Shown here in pieces: positions 33,110 to 41,497 of a stretch of DNA of 64,000 bases (positions within the stretch are counted from its first letter, which is position 1; each line of letters starts with the position of its first letter). The notes under the pieces are model-generated. The model made no database searches. It was given only the letters and a program-made list of their open reading frames with translations, and was not told the origin of the DNA. Both the position numbers and the translations under genes were made by a program. Source of the stretch: Paractinoplanes ferrugineus (GTDB lineage: Bacteria; Actinomycetota; Actinomycetes; Mycobacteriales; Micromonosporaceae); assembly GCF_016862195.1 (NCBI RefSeq), contig NZ_BOMM01000067.1:52494-116493 (forward strand), in the 5' to 3' direction.

Positions 33110-34134
33110 GAGCCTTTCCGAGTAACGGTCGTTGACGCCGGGTAGCCGGTTTTCGTCAGGTGGTGCGGCCGTGCTCGATGTGCAGGATCACGAGGGCTGC
33201 TGCGGTGATCCGGCCGATGTTCCGGGGGCAGAGACTGACGTTACGCAGGGCCTTGAAGGTGGTCTTGAGCAGCGAGTTCCCGCGTTCACCGAGAGCGCGG
33301 ACGGCGTTGTGGGCTCGGTTGAACTGCTGCTGCACGTCGGTGCAGGTCGCGTTCTTCGGTTTCTTGAAGGCCACGGTGATCGTGGCTTGCTCGCCTTCGT
33401 AGCCCAGATCGCCGAGTACCCGCAGGTCGTCGCCGGTCCAATCGGCCAGCAGCGGCAGATCTCGCCCTGTTCACGCAGGGCGGTGGTGTCGTGCTCGCGG
33501 CCGGGGCGCACCGGCGAGGTCCACAGCGGCCAGCCGTGCGGGGCCGTGATGACCTGCACGTTCCCGCCGTGGTTGTCACGCTTGCCCGACCACCACAAAT
33601 CCACCCGGGTGTCGGTCCGGGGGTACGGCACCGGTCAGTCTCGATCAAGGTTCCGTCGATGTTGACGTGGGCGTAGCCGGCCATCTTCGCCGCCAGCAGC
33701 ACCGAGTGCAGATTCGGGGCGTGGCCGGCGAGCACGGTGATTCCCTCGTGCAGGTAGGCGTACCCGGTCGAGATGCTGAGCGCGTTGTCGACGGCCAACT
33801 GGGTGACCTTGGTGCCGTCCAGCAGCCAGCGCAGCACCAGGATCGCCTGTTTGAAGCATCCCAGCGACCTCGTACCGGCTCTGGTCCCCAGCTGTCGCCG
33901 TTCGCAGTGCAACAGACCGGACAGGAACAACACGGTGTGGTCGCGCACGGGCAGGGTGGCGGTATATGTGACACTCATGGCGGCGCAGGGCCCCTACTGA
34001 AGTTGATCTGTGGAAGGACCACTTCATACCGGGGTTCTGCGCTTTTCGTTGCACCGCATCAGATCTGGGTGTGTCCACACTCGACCGGCGGTGTCCGCCA
34101 CCTACAGTGTTCGGGCTGTTACCCGGAAAGCCTC
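33110..34134. mobile_element. IS5-type insertion sequence with terminal inverted repeats
   Basis: The left end 33110-33128 (GAGCCTTTCCGAGTAACGG) and the right end 34118-34134 (reading in, GAGGCTTTCCGGGTAAC) are imperfect inverted repeats. They enclose a minus-strand DDE transposase gene. The element is about 1025 bp. I cannot identify a convincing target duplication. The transposase is broken, so the copy is not autonomous. A 219-bp derivative with the same ends is at 36085-36303. Confidence 0.7.
33156..33978 (-). pseudogene. frameshifted IS5-type DDE transposase
   Basis: The protein is spread over three minus-strand frames. The first covers 33978 to about 33612 (TYTATLPVRDHTVLFLSGLL...INIDGTLIE-like region, helix-turn-helix then first DDE strand). 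The second covers about 33611-33460 (VDLWWSGKRDNHGGNVQVIT then SPVRPGREHDTTAL). The third covers about 33459-33156 (LADWTGDDLRVLGDLGYEGE...FKKPKNATCTDVQQQ...AALVILHIEHGRTT). Joined, they give a full-length transposase of about 270 residues. Two separate shifts make programmed frameshifting unlikely, so this is a recently dead copy. Confidence 0.8.
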
Positions 34135-34422
34135 ACTATGTGCACGAGGCCGGGAAAAGTGTTACGCGAGTTCCCGTTTCGGGCCTACAAGAAGGCGTTA
34201 ACGGAGTCGCCGCCGGCACCCCCGTCCGAGTCCTCCGACCCATCGAAACTCTTGAAAGTACGACATCGGCTCGTAATCTAACCGCAATCAGTGTTACCGG
34301 CGTGAGCCGGAGCTCGCCGTCGGTCCCGGTGCTGCGAGCGGTCGCCGACGCCATGCGTGAGCAGGGCCCGACGGCGACACGCAACCACCGCGGCAGTCAG
34401 CCGTAGACATCGATGATCCTCG

Positions 34423-34452
34423 TTGACATGAGACGTATGATCTTTGCACAAT
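34423..34452 (+). promoter_or_regulatory. possible promoter of the secreted esterase
   Basis: TTGACA at 34423-34428 and CACAAT at 34447-34452 are separated by 18 bp and lie 50 bp before the GTG start. The rest of the 370-bp stretch after the insertion sequence (34135-34502) contains one open frame with a protein-like run (GTPVRVLRPIETLE) that may be a fragment of an interrupted gene, but I do not call it. Confidence 0.4.
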
Positions 34453-34502
34453 TAGGGTTGGTGCGACCCCCCTCGCGCACTTCTTCAGGACTGGAGTAAC
34501 TA

Positions 34503-35873
34503 GTGTTTCGTGCCGAACCCCCTTCTCGGCGCAAGGGACTGCTCGCCACCGTCGCCGCCGGACTTCTGGTCGTCGGCCTGGCTGTGACCGGCACCCACGT
34601 GGCGTCGGCAGGCACTTCCCCCTTGGCCGCCAACGCCCTCGCGTCCACCGCCGGATGCGGCAAGGCCCCCGGGCTGAACAGTGGCAAACAGACCATCCAG
34701 AGCGGCGGCAAGAACCGTAGCTACATCCTGAAGGTCCCGGACAGCTACGACAGGAACTTCCCGCACCGGTTGGCCTTCGGGTACCACTGGGTGGGCGGTA
34801 CCGCCGACCAGGTCGCCGGGGGCGGCACGGACGGGGCGTCGTGGGCCTACTACGGCATGCAGTCGCAGGCCGGCAACAGCACGATCTTCGTTGCGCCGCA
34901 GGGCCTGAACAACGGTTGGGGCAACTCCGGCGGTGAGGACGTGAGGTTCACCGACGACATGATCAAGCAGATCGAGGGCGCGTTGTGTGTGGACACGACG
35001 CAGTTGTTCTCGGTCGGTTTCAGCTATGGCGCGGCGATGACCTATGCGCTGGCGTGTGCGCGTCCCACGGTGTTCCGGGCGGTCGCGGTGATCGCTGTTG
35101 GTCAGCTCAGCGGTTGTGACGGCGGCACCCAGCCGATCGCGTACATGGGGATCCACGGGGTCAGTGACGGCACCCTGTCGATCTCTGGTGGGCGGTCGAT
35201 GCGGGACCGGTTCGTCACCAACAACGGTTGTACCCGGCAGAACCCGCCCGAGCCGGCGGTCGGCAGCCGCACTCACATCCTGACCCAGTACTCCGGCTGC
35301 CGGGCGGGGTATCCGGTCGTCTGGGCGGCGTTCGACGGCGGCCACCAGCAGGGTCCGGTGGACGGGTGCGCCAGCTGTGAAAGTGGCGCGCGGAGCTGGG
35401 TCAAGCCGGAGGTGTGGAAGTTCTTCAGCCAGTTCGCGAGCACCTCGTCGCCCGGCCCTTCCTCGCCCGGCCCTTCCTCGCCCGGCCCTTCCTCGCCCGG
35501 TCCGTCGTCACCCGGTCCGTCGTCGCCCGGCCCGAGCCCTTCGAGTCCGGCGAGCGGACCCTGCCGGGTCAGCGCGGCCATCAACCCGTGGAGCACCGGG
35601 CTGACCGAGAGCATCACCATCACCAACACCGGAAGCGCCCCGATCAACGGCTGGTCCCTGGCGTTCACCCTGCCCGGTGGCCAGAGCATCACCTCAGGAT
35701 GGAGCGCCACGTACTCGCCGGCGTCCGGTCAGGTGACCGCCCGGAACGTGAACTACAACGCCACCCTCGCCCCGAATGCGCCGGTGGTCATCGGATTCCA
35801 GGCCAATCACACCGGCAACACCGCCACCCCGACCGCATTCACGCTCAACGGCGCGGCGTGCACCGTTGCCTGA
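34503..35873 (+). CDS. secreted CE1-like esterase (PHB depolymerase/feruloyl esterase type) with CBM2
   Basis: A 456-residue exported protein. The signal peptide is residues 10-36 (LLATVAAGLLVVGLAVTG, cleavage near ASA). The alpha/beta-hydrolase domain covers about 50-310, with nucleophile S174 in VGFSYGAAM and a late His in FDGGHQQG; an HWVGG loop near 95 supplies the oxyanion hole. A Ser/Pro/Gly linker (about 316-345) leads to a C-terminal CBM2 (CRVSAAINPWSTGLTESITI...LNGAACTVA) that binds cellulose or xylan. It probably removes ferulate or acetate from plant xylan. GTG 34503 follows GGAG. It is bracketed by the IS copy and its deletion derivative. Confidence 0.9.
   Translation: MFRAEPPSRRKGLLATVAAGLLVVGLAVTGTHVASAGTSPLAANALASTAGCGKAPGLNSGKQTIQSGGKNRSYILKVPDSYDRNFPHRLAFGYHWVGGTADQVAGGGTDGASWAYYGMQSQAGNSTIFVAPQGLNNGWGNSGGEDVRFTDDMIKQIEGALCVDTTQLFSVGFSYGAAMTYALACARPTVFRAVAVIAVGQLSGCDGGTQPIAYMGIHGVSDGTLSISGGRSMRDRFVTNNGCTRQNPPEPAVGSRTHILTQYSGCRAGYPVVWAAFDGGHQQGPVDGCASCESGARSWVKPEVWKFFSQFASTSSPGPSSPGPSSPGPSSPGPSSPGPSSPGPSPSSPASGPCRVSAAINPWSTGLTESITITNTGSAPINGWSLAFTLPGGQSITSGWSATYSPASGQVTARNVNYNATLAPNAPVVIGFQANHTGNTATPTAFTLNGAACTVA
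35446..35537 (+). repeat. 15-bp tandem repeat in the CE1-CBM2 linker
   Basis: About six copies of TCGCCCGGCCCTTCC encode P-S-S-P-G repeats. Neighbouring copies are nearly identical in DNA, with silent differences only in the later ones, suggesting recent slippage. Copy number should vary among strains. Confidence 0.85.
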
Positions 35874-35953
35874 CCGGCGGAAGAGGGGCATCGAGATGAA
35901 ACACGCACCCTGAACGCCCCAGCGGACCCGGCTCCGGCCTCTCGCGACGACGC

Positions 35954-35999
35954 GGCGCGGTCTCCTGCTGGCCACCATCGGCCAGCAGGAGACCGCGCC
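35954..35999 (+). terminator. 20-bp perfect hairpin downstream of the esterase
   Basis: The arms GGCGCGGTCTCCTGCTGGCC and its exact complement flank a six-base loop (ACCATC), 80 bp after the stop. There is no T-tract, as is common for terminators in high-GC actinomycetes. Confidence 0.8.
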
Positions 36000-36084
36000 G
36001 CCGTCTGCCCTGGCCGCGACATCGATCGCGCTGAACGGATCGTCCGGTGGCCCGGACGTTCGATACTTGTTACCAGCTCCTATC

Positions 36085-36303
36085 GAGGTTTCCGGGTAAT
36101 AGTCCGAGCACTGTAGGTAGCGGTCGCCTGTGGGCGGGTGTGGACACGCCCGGACCTTCAAAGCCCTGCGTAACGCCAGCCTCTGCCCTTTGGCTCCGGC
36201 CGGATCACCGCCGCAGCCCTCGTGATCCCGCACATCGAGCACGGCCGTACCACCTGACATAAACCCGTCACTCAACGTCAACGGCCGTTACTCGGAAAGG
36301 CTC
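36085..36303 (+). mobile_element. 219-bp internally deleted derivative (MITE-like) of the 33.1-kb IS
   Basis: The ends match those of the 33110-34134 element: GAGGTTTCCGGGTAAT at the left and the complement of GAGCCTTTCCGAGTAACGG at the right. Inside, about 75 bp correspond to the element's upstream end (CACTGTAGGTAGCGG...GTGTGGACAC). This is joined directly to the last 90 bp of transposase coding sequence (FKALRN...ending in the HIEHGRTT frame). The middle 800 bp are gone. It is in the opposite orientation to the larger copy. It could be moved in trans by an intact transposase elsewhere. Confidence 0.75.
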
Positions 36304-36377
36304 AATCGCGCAGAACCGGAGCCGGCAAATCCCGCGCCAGGTAACCGATTCATCGTAGGGTCCGCTGCAGAGGCGGC

Positions 36378-36782
36378 ATGTCGCCGCGGGAGTACCAGGG
36401 TGCGCAGGGTGGAGCGTTCAATGCAGGGGGGCGGCGTGTACCGGGTTTCGCACTGGCGGCAGTCCTATTGGGCTTGACCGCCTTGAGCGTGGCCGGTGCA
36501 GCGGTTACCCGGCAGTCCGCCAAAATGGCTGACGAATCCGTCGCGCCGGCCGAGGCCTTCCGTGCCGCAGACGGCGCAGTGGCCGCCGAGGAGTCGCTGG
36601 AGCGCCTGTATCGGCTGGAACCCGAACCGGTAACCGGCCGCGAACACGCGCAGGCCGGTCGAGAATTGCCACGGGCTCTGACCAGCACTGCGGCACGGGA
36701 CTGGATCGTCTCCTGCCGGGTGTCGGCGACGCCGATCCGCGTGTCGAGCCGCTGTGCCCTTTCCAGTGCTCGGGCGATGTAG
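36378..36782 (+). pseudogene. truncated N-terminal fragment of a membrane sensor (GGDEF-type)
   Basis: The frame encodes a membrane segment (VPGFALAAVLLGLTALSVAG) then ADGAVAAEESLERLYRLEPE. This resembles the periplasmic start of Micromonosporaceae diguanylate cyclase/phosphodiesterase sensors. After about residue 95 the match stops and the frame ends without HAMP, GGDEF or EAL domains. It is either a decayed fragment or a small membrane protein of unknown role. The following 36783-37110 holds no gene. Confidence 0.35.
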
Positions 36783-36860
36783 GCGGCCGGTGTCGCGATC
36801 TCTGCTCGGTCGGTGACGAAGAAGGACCGAGGCGCGTCCCAGCGCAGTGCAAGACCCCGG

Positions 36861-36916
36861 GAACGCTGGTCCGAGAACGCTGGTCCGGGAACGCTGGTCC
36901 GGGAACGCTGGCGGGG
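36861..36916. repeat. 14-bp direct tandem repeat
   Basis: Almost four copies of GAACGCTGGTCCGG, the last diverging. The unit is not a multiple of three and no supported gene crosses it, so it is non-coding slippage DNA. It lies between the sensor fragment and the arabinofuranosidase gene, which ends nearby. Confidence 0.75.
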
Positions 36917-37110
36917 ACTTCCGTGCGTACCGGGACGATGTCCCGGCCGGGGATCGAGGAGTCGCGGCGTAGTGCTTCGGTGCGTTGCCGCACTCTTCCC
37001 CGACGCCCTCGCGCTCCGCGTACAGCCCCGGAGCTCACCCGCAAACGCCGGCACCGCGAAGGCGGTGCCGGCGTCCGGGCACCCGGCGTGGCCGGGTCGA
37101 CGTACTGCGA

Positions 37111-38634
37111 TCAGCGGTAACCGGCCGCCGTGATGGTGGACTGGACCGAGCTCTCGGTGCTGTCGCTCGGGTAGCCGGCGGTGATGGCGCCCTCGAAGAA
37201 CTCGCCGACGCCGGAGGTGCTGTTGTCGCCGCCGGTGCCCAGCAGCAGCGAACTTTCGAGCTTCATCGGGGAGTAGCCCCTGGGCAGGGCCCCGGAGAAG
37301 GCGGTGGTCAATCCGCCGCTGGCGGCATTGCCGTACCTGAGGGCGAAGTTGCTGGTGCCGTTGTTCTTCTCCCAGGCGCTGACGAACGGGAAGTGCACGC
37401 CCTGGTTGTTGGGGTCCTTGTTGGAGCCGGTGGTGGTGTGGTACATGCCGTTCTCGAGGTCGGCCTCGACCCACGGACCGGTGCCGACGCACGGGCTCTT
37501 CGGGTTCCCCCAGTCCGCGAACCAGCAGGCGGTGCCCCACTCGATGGCATTCATGGTGGCGTTGCCGGTGTCGGTGTGCGAGTTCTCACCGCTGCCGTAG
37601 TCGAAGCAGCACCACTTGTTGACGTAGTTGGACGAGGTCACCATGTAGATGCCCTCGGGCTGGGAGCCGGTAGGTGCGTTCTTGGCGTGGTCGACGCGGT
37701 AGCCGACACCCTGGTTGACCTTGACCCCGTACGCCTTGTGCCCGGCGATGGTGACCGGGAGGGCCTTGGCGTCGGCGCCGATGTCGGAACCGTTCGGGCC
37801 GGGGCCCTTCCAGTAACCGCCCCAGGAGATGGGGAGGTCGTTGTGGTTGGTGCTCTGGTCGTAGATCTTGGTGATCGTGCAGGCGGAGCTGGCGCAGAAC
37901 GAGTCCTGGGTGGCCGCGTTCGCGTAACCCCCGACCGAGAGCAGACCGATATCCTTGTAAGCCTTGTCCGACGCCCGCTGCACCTGGTAGAGCGGACCGT
38001 TGTAGGCGCCGAACAGCGCCCGGGTGGTGCTATGCGCTCCGATACAGGGCGTCCCGCCGGTCGCGTAGAGGTCACAGGGCAGCTGGGTCCCCGGTGTCGA
38101 CGTGGACGGCGAGACCGACGCGGACGGCGAGACCGACGCGGACGGCGAGACCGACGCGGACGGCGAGACCGACGCGGACGGCGACAGGGTCGGGCTGGCC
38201 GAACTGGTCACGACGCCGGTGCAGGTGACCCCGTTGAACGCGAACGAGCTCGGCGTCGGGTTGCTGCCGGTCCAGGAACCGTTGAAGCCGACGTTGACCG
38301 TCGCGCCGGTCGCCACGTTGCCGTTGTAGGCGGCGTTGGTCGTGCTGACCTGGCCGCCGGACTGGCTCACGGAACCGTTCCAGAGCTGGGTGACGGTCTG
38401 CCCGGCGGTGAACGCCCAGGTGAGCTGCCAACTGCTGACCGGGTCGCCGAGGTTGGTGACGTTGACGTTCGCGGTGAATCCGCCCTCCCACTGGCTGGGC
38501 ACGGTGTAGCTGACCTGGCAACCGGCGGCGGCAGCCGACGCCAGTTGGGTGCCGGCCAGGCCACCGACGGCGAGGGTGACGGCGGCGGTGCCGGCCGCGA
38601 TCCACCAGCGGCGTCGAGAACTAGGTGAGGTCAC
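37111..38634 (-). CDS. secreted CBM2-GH54 alpha-L-arabinofuranosidase
   Basis: A 507-residue exported enzyme. The signal peptide is residues 1-34 (RRRWWIAAGTAAVTLAVGG, cleavage near ASA). An N-terminal CBM2 (about 36-140, CQVSYTVPSQWEGGFTANVN) is followed by a Ser/Pro/Ala/Val linker. The ArfB catalytic domain starts CDLYATGGTPCIGAHSTTRA and includes CCFDYGSGE and NAIEWGTACWF, holding candidate catalytic acids. It lacks the C-terminal AbfB sugar-binding domain of fungal enzymes; CBM2 replaces it. It should release arabinose side chains from arabinoxylan, complementing the CE1 esterase. GTG 38634 follows CGGAG and starts exactly at the signal peptide. Confidence 0.9.
   Translation of the reverse strand: MTSPSSRRRWWIAAGTAAVTLAVGGLAGTQLASAAAAGCQVSYTVPSQWEGGFTANVNVTNLGDPVSSWQLTWAFTAGQTVTQLWNGSVSQSGGQVSTTNAAYNGNVATGATVNVGFNGSWTGSNPTPSSFAFNGVTCTGVVTSSASPTLSPSASVSPSASVSPSASVSPSASVSPSTSTPGTQLPCDLYATGGTPCIGAHSTTRALFGAYNGPLYQVQRASDKAYKDIGLLSVGGYANAATQDSFCASSACTITKIYDQSTNHNDLPISWGGYWKGPGPNGSDIGADAKALPVTIAGHKAYGVKVNQGVGYRVDHAKNAPTGSQPEGIYMVTSSNYVNKWCCFDYGSGENSHTDTGNATMNAIEWGTACWFADWGNPKSPCVGTGPWVEADLENGMYHTTTGSNKDPNNQGVHFPFVSAWEKNNGTSNFALRYGNAASGGLTTAFSGALPRGYSPMKLESSLLLGTGGDNSTSGVGEFFEGAITAGYPSDSTESSVQSTITAAGYR
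38104..38187 (-). repeat. 18-bp tandem repeat in the arabinofuranosidase linker
   Basis: Between four and five almost perfect copies of an 18-bp unit encode SPSASV repeats between CBM2 and the catalytic domain. DNA identity between copies exceeds what protein constraint needs, so slippage has recently expanded it. Confidence 0.85.
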
Positions 38635-38915
38635 AGAACTGCTCCGTTCGGCCTCGCCGCACGGAACGCCGGACGACCCCGCGGACCGACTCGGTGGATC
38701 GACGGAGCGCTGTCGACGTGCCCATGAAGCGAGGCGTGTTTGGGGATGGGAGGGAATGCGGCGGATCAGGGCGCGGGGGACGCTGTCCGAGGTCGGATGC
38801 CCTGGCTGTCCCCTGGTCCAGGTGCAGGGCCTCAGTGTGCCAGGAGCATCCCCCGAACTGGGCAATCGTTTTCCTAGTTCGATTGTCACGATCGTCAAAA
38901 AGCCATCCCTGGAAA

Positions 38916-38926
38916 AGCGTTACGCT
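38916..38926. promoter_or_regulatory. LacI-like operator candidate upstream of the arabinofuranosidase
   Basis: AGCGTTACGCT is a perfect 11-bp palindrome set in GGAAAAGCGTTACGCTCCCC, similar in style to LacI-family sites controlling sugar-utilisation genes in actinomycetes. It lies about 280 bp before the arabinofuranosidase start in a 570-bp gene-free stretch (38635-39205) where I see nothing else. Confidence 0.4.
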
Positions 38927-39205
38927 CCCCACACGCCGCCTTGACCTGCATAGACGCTACTCATTCGGTTGCGCACAGTGGAGCGGCACGCGGTCCTGTC
39001 AGGTTTTCCGGCGGCTCTCCGGCCCGGCCTGATTCCGGGCCCCGAGGCTCAAGACGGTCGCCCGGCACGTCGGCGGGTTGCACACGGTGGACCAGGCATC
39101 ACGACGATAGACACCGCGGTGCCGGCCCGACCGGCGGCCGGCCGTGACCCGTCGCTGCGGTGCGGGGGAGGACGTGCGGTGCGTCTCCGGGTCGGAAAGA
39201 TCAGC

Positions 39206-40261
39206 TCATCGTCGAGCGCCGTGCCAGCCGGCCGACCGGAGATCGGCCGGTGGGACAGTGCGGCTCGGCAGTGATCGCGGCAAGCCGAACCACGGCAGTG
39301 CCGTGTTCTCGAAGCGGGTCACCGCACAGATCCGCGTACCCGAAAGGGTGAGCACGAAGAAACCGGTGCCGTGGCTGACCCCGTTCGCGCCACGCAGGTA
39401 GACCGCGAACGCCGGCTGGCCGTTGGCGCGCGTGGGCACGAGGTCGGATCGGCGGCCGGAGGCGAAGATGGCGTCGTAGAAGCCGGCCGCGACCTCGCGA
39501 CCCACGTATTCGAACGGGATCGGTGGCATCGACATGAACATGTCGTCGGTCATCAGGGCGATCAGCGCGTCCAGATCGGCGGACTCGTAGGCGCTGACGA
39601 ACTTGGCCACGATCGCCTCCTCGGCGGGCGAACCGGCGGGTGGGGCGGGCTCGCGATCGCCGGTCGGCCGCCGGTGCCGCAGGCCGGCGCGGGCCCGTTT
39701 GAGGGCGCTCTTGACGGAGTCGACGCTCGTGTCGAGCATGGCGGCCACCTCGTCGGCGTGAAAGCCGAGCACATCGCGCAGGATCAGCACGGCTAGCTGG
39801 CGAGGTGGGAGCGCCTGCAGGGCGGTCACGAAGGCCAGCGAGATGGCTTCGGTCTGCTCGTAGCGGCTCTCGGGGCCGGGCGGCGCGTCCACGACGCCCT
39901 CGAGAAGGTCGTCCGGGTAGGGCTGGAGCCACACGACGTCACCGAGCCGGGTCGGTTCGGGCGGTGCGATGTTCGGCATGTCCCAATCCTTGGGTACGCG
40001 CCGACTGGCCGACCGGCGCGCGTTGAGGCACCGGTTGGTGGCGATCCGGTAGAGCCAGGTGCGCAGGGAGGCGCGCTCCTGGAACCCGTCGAGGCCCCGC
40101 CAGGCCGCCAGCAGCGTCTCCTGCACGGCGTCCTCGGCGTCCTGGAAGGAGCCGAGCATCCGGTAGCAGTGCACCTGCAATTCGCGTACGTGCGGTTCGG
40201 TCAGTGCTTGAAAAGCCTGACCGTCGCCGGCCTTCGCCCGGGTGATCAAGTCGGTTGCCAC
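39206..40261 (-). CDS. SigJ/ECF41-like RNA polymerase sigma factor with SnoaL-like C-terminal domain
   Basis: A 351-residue sigma-70-family factor. Region 2 (LIT-RAKAGDGQAFQALTEPH, CYRMLGSFQDAEDAVQETLL) and region 4 (LQALPPRQLAVLILRDVLG...SVDSVKSALKRARAGL) are followed by about 130 residues of SnoaL/NTF2-like fold (FVSAYESADLDALIALMTDD). This fused domain is typical of anti-sigma-independent ECF factors, where it regulates promoter opening. GTG 40261 is chosen because region 2 follows at once and AAGGTGG precedes it; an upstream in-frame start at 40327 exists. It diverges from the DHFR-like/SnoaL/MFS operon, a likely target. Confidence 0.9.
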   Translation of the reverse strand: MATDLITRAKAGDGQAFQALTEPHVRELQVHCYRMLGSFQDAEDAVQETLLAAWRGLDGFQERASLRTWLYRIATNRCLNARRSASRRVPKDWDMPNIAPPEPTRLGDVVWLQPYPDDLLEGVVDAPPGPESRYEQTEAISLAFVTALQALPPRQLAVLILRDVLGFHADEVAAMLDTSVDSVKSALKRARAGLRHRRPTGDREPAPPAGSPAEEAIVAKFVSAYESADLDALIALMTDDMFMSMPPIPFEYVGREVAAGFYDAIFASGRRSDLVPTRANGQPAFAVYLRGANGVSHGTGFFVLTLSGTRICAVTRFENTALPWFGLPRSLPSRTVPPADLRSAGWHGARR

Positions 40262-40428
40262 GGCTCCACCTTCGGTCTCATCGGGCGGCGTCCTCAGCCG
40301 GCCTCGTCGTCCCTGCTGGTTGGACACCGGCGAAGGGGTGAACGGGTCGGCCGGCGGGCGCCCCTTTCCCGGCCGCGTGGTGTCTACCTCGATGGTGGCT
40401 GACCAATACGACGAAGGAGACCACCGAC

Positions 40429-41004
40429 GTGGGAAAAATTGTGATCAGTACGAACACCACGCTCGACGGGGTGGTTCAGGACCCGACCGGTGAGGAGGGC
40501 TTCGACCGCGGCGGCTGGTTCCGGCGCTTCGGGGGCAAGGACCTCGAGGCGTGGACCGAGATCGAGACCGAGGAGGCGCTGCGCGCCGCGGCGTTGCTGC
40601 TCGGCCGGCGCAGCGAGGCATGGTTCGGCACACGGTGGGCGTCGCGTGCCGGCGTGCTGGCCGACCGGATCAACAGCCTGCCGAAGTACGTCGTCTCGTC
40701 GACGCTGGAGCGTCCCGTCTGGGGTGACGCGACCGTGCTCAACGGCAACGTGGTGGACGACGTCGCGAAGCTGCGCGACGAGATCGACGGCGACATTCTC
40801 GTGTACGCCAGTTACCAGCTCGTCCGCACGTTGCTGGCCCACGACCTGGTCGACGAGCTGCGACTGGTCGTCTTCCCGGTGGTGCTCGGGGCCGGCGAGC
40901 AACTGTTCGGTACGACCGGCGGGGCCAAACCACTACGCCTCGTCGCGTCGCGTCTGGTCGGCGAGGGTCTGGTCCTGCTCACCTACCGACCGGCGGGGGA
41001 ATGA
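40429..41004 (+). CDS. dihydrofolate reductase-like (RibD C-terminal) protein
   Basis: A 191-residue protein from GTG 40429 with AAGGAGA upstream. It has the YyaP/RibD-C fold: IVISTNTTLDGVVQDP at the N-terminus, LLLGRRSEAWFG and SLPKYVVSSTLERPVWGDAT in the middle, GDILVYASYQLVRTLLAHDL for NADPH contacts, and a C-terminal VVLGAGEQLF. Such proteins are presumed NADPH-dependent reductases of unknown substrate. It leads a three-gene operon with a SnoaL-like protein and an MFS pump. Confidence 0.88.
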   Translation: MGKIVISTNTTLDGVVQDPTGEEGFDRGGWFRRFGGKDLEAWTEIETEEALRAAALLLGRRSEAWFGTRWASRAGVLADRINSLPKYVVSSTLERPVWGDATVLNGNVVDDVAKLRDEIDGDILVYASYQLVRTLLAHDLVDELRLVVFPVVLGAGEQLFGTTGGAKPLRLVASRLVGEGLVLLTYRPAGE

Positions 41005-41008
41005 TCAC

Positions 41009-41497
41009 GTGACCGGCCCGTCTCACCCCACCGACGCCACCGTCCGCGAGCTCACCGACCGTGCCGCCATCACCGAGGTGCTGTACGCCTACGCCCGGCT
41101 CGTCGACGAGCGGGACTTCGTGGCCGCGGCCGCGGTGTTCACCGACGACTGCCGGGCCGAATACGGCCTTCGCGACGGCGACACCCTGCACTCCGCGGCG
41201 GCGGTCGCCGACTGGCTCGCCCGTCAGCTCGATGACGGTACGGTGACCAGCCACCACCTCTCGAACGTGGAGATCGGCTTCTCCGACACCGATCACGCCA
41301 CTACGACGTCCTACGTGCACGCCTGGCACCGGACGCCGGGTGCGCCGGTCGACCCGATGGTGTTTGCCCGCTATGTCGACCGCCTCGAACGCACCCCCGC
41401 CGGCTGGCGGATCGCCCATCGGCAGATGTTCGCGCACGGCCTGGTCGGGTTTCCGGACGGCATTCTCCGTGCGCTTGCCCGCCGGGGCGCAGCATGA
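41009..41497 (+). CDS. SnoaL/NTF2-like protein
   Basis: A 162-residue alpha+beta barrel protein of the SnoaL_4 type (DRAAITEVLYAYARLVDERD...VFTDDCRAEYG...HHLSNVEIGF...GWRIAHRQM). GTG 41009 follows GGGGGA at eight bases and starts four bases after the previous stop. Its stop overlaps the MFS start as ATGA. Family members bind small hydrophobic molecules or act as isomerases and dehydratases. No substrate is evident. Confidence 0.85.
   Translation: MTGPSHPTDATVRELTDRAAITEVLYAYARLVDERDFVAAAAVFTDDCRAEYGLRDGDTLHSAAAVADWLARQLDDGTVTSHHLSNVEIGFSDTDHATTTSYVHAWHRTPGAPVDPMVFARYVDRLERTPAGWRIAHRQMFAHGLVGFPDGILRALARRGAA

Noticed and set aside
33156..33978. Programmed ribosomal frameshifting in the transposase
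   Set aside because: Two separate frame changes are needed and no slippery heptamer is evident at either point; decay or sequencing error is simpler.
35446..35537. CRISPR-like regular repeats
   Set aside because: Directly adjoining 15-bp units without spacers, coding for a Pro/Ser/Gly linker; the 18-bp repeat at 38104-38187 is rejected for the same reason.
36350..37540. 396-codon minus-strand frame
   Set aside because: Crosses the 14-bp tandem repeat and lies antisense or out of frame to the arabinofuranosidase; no domain.
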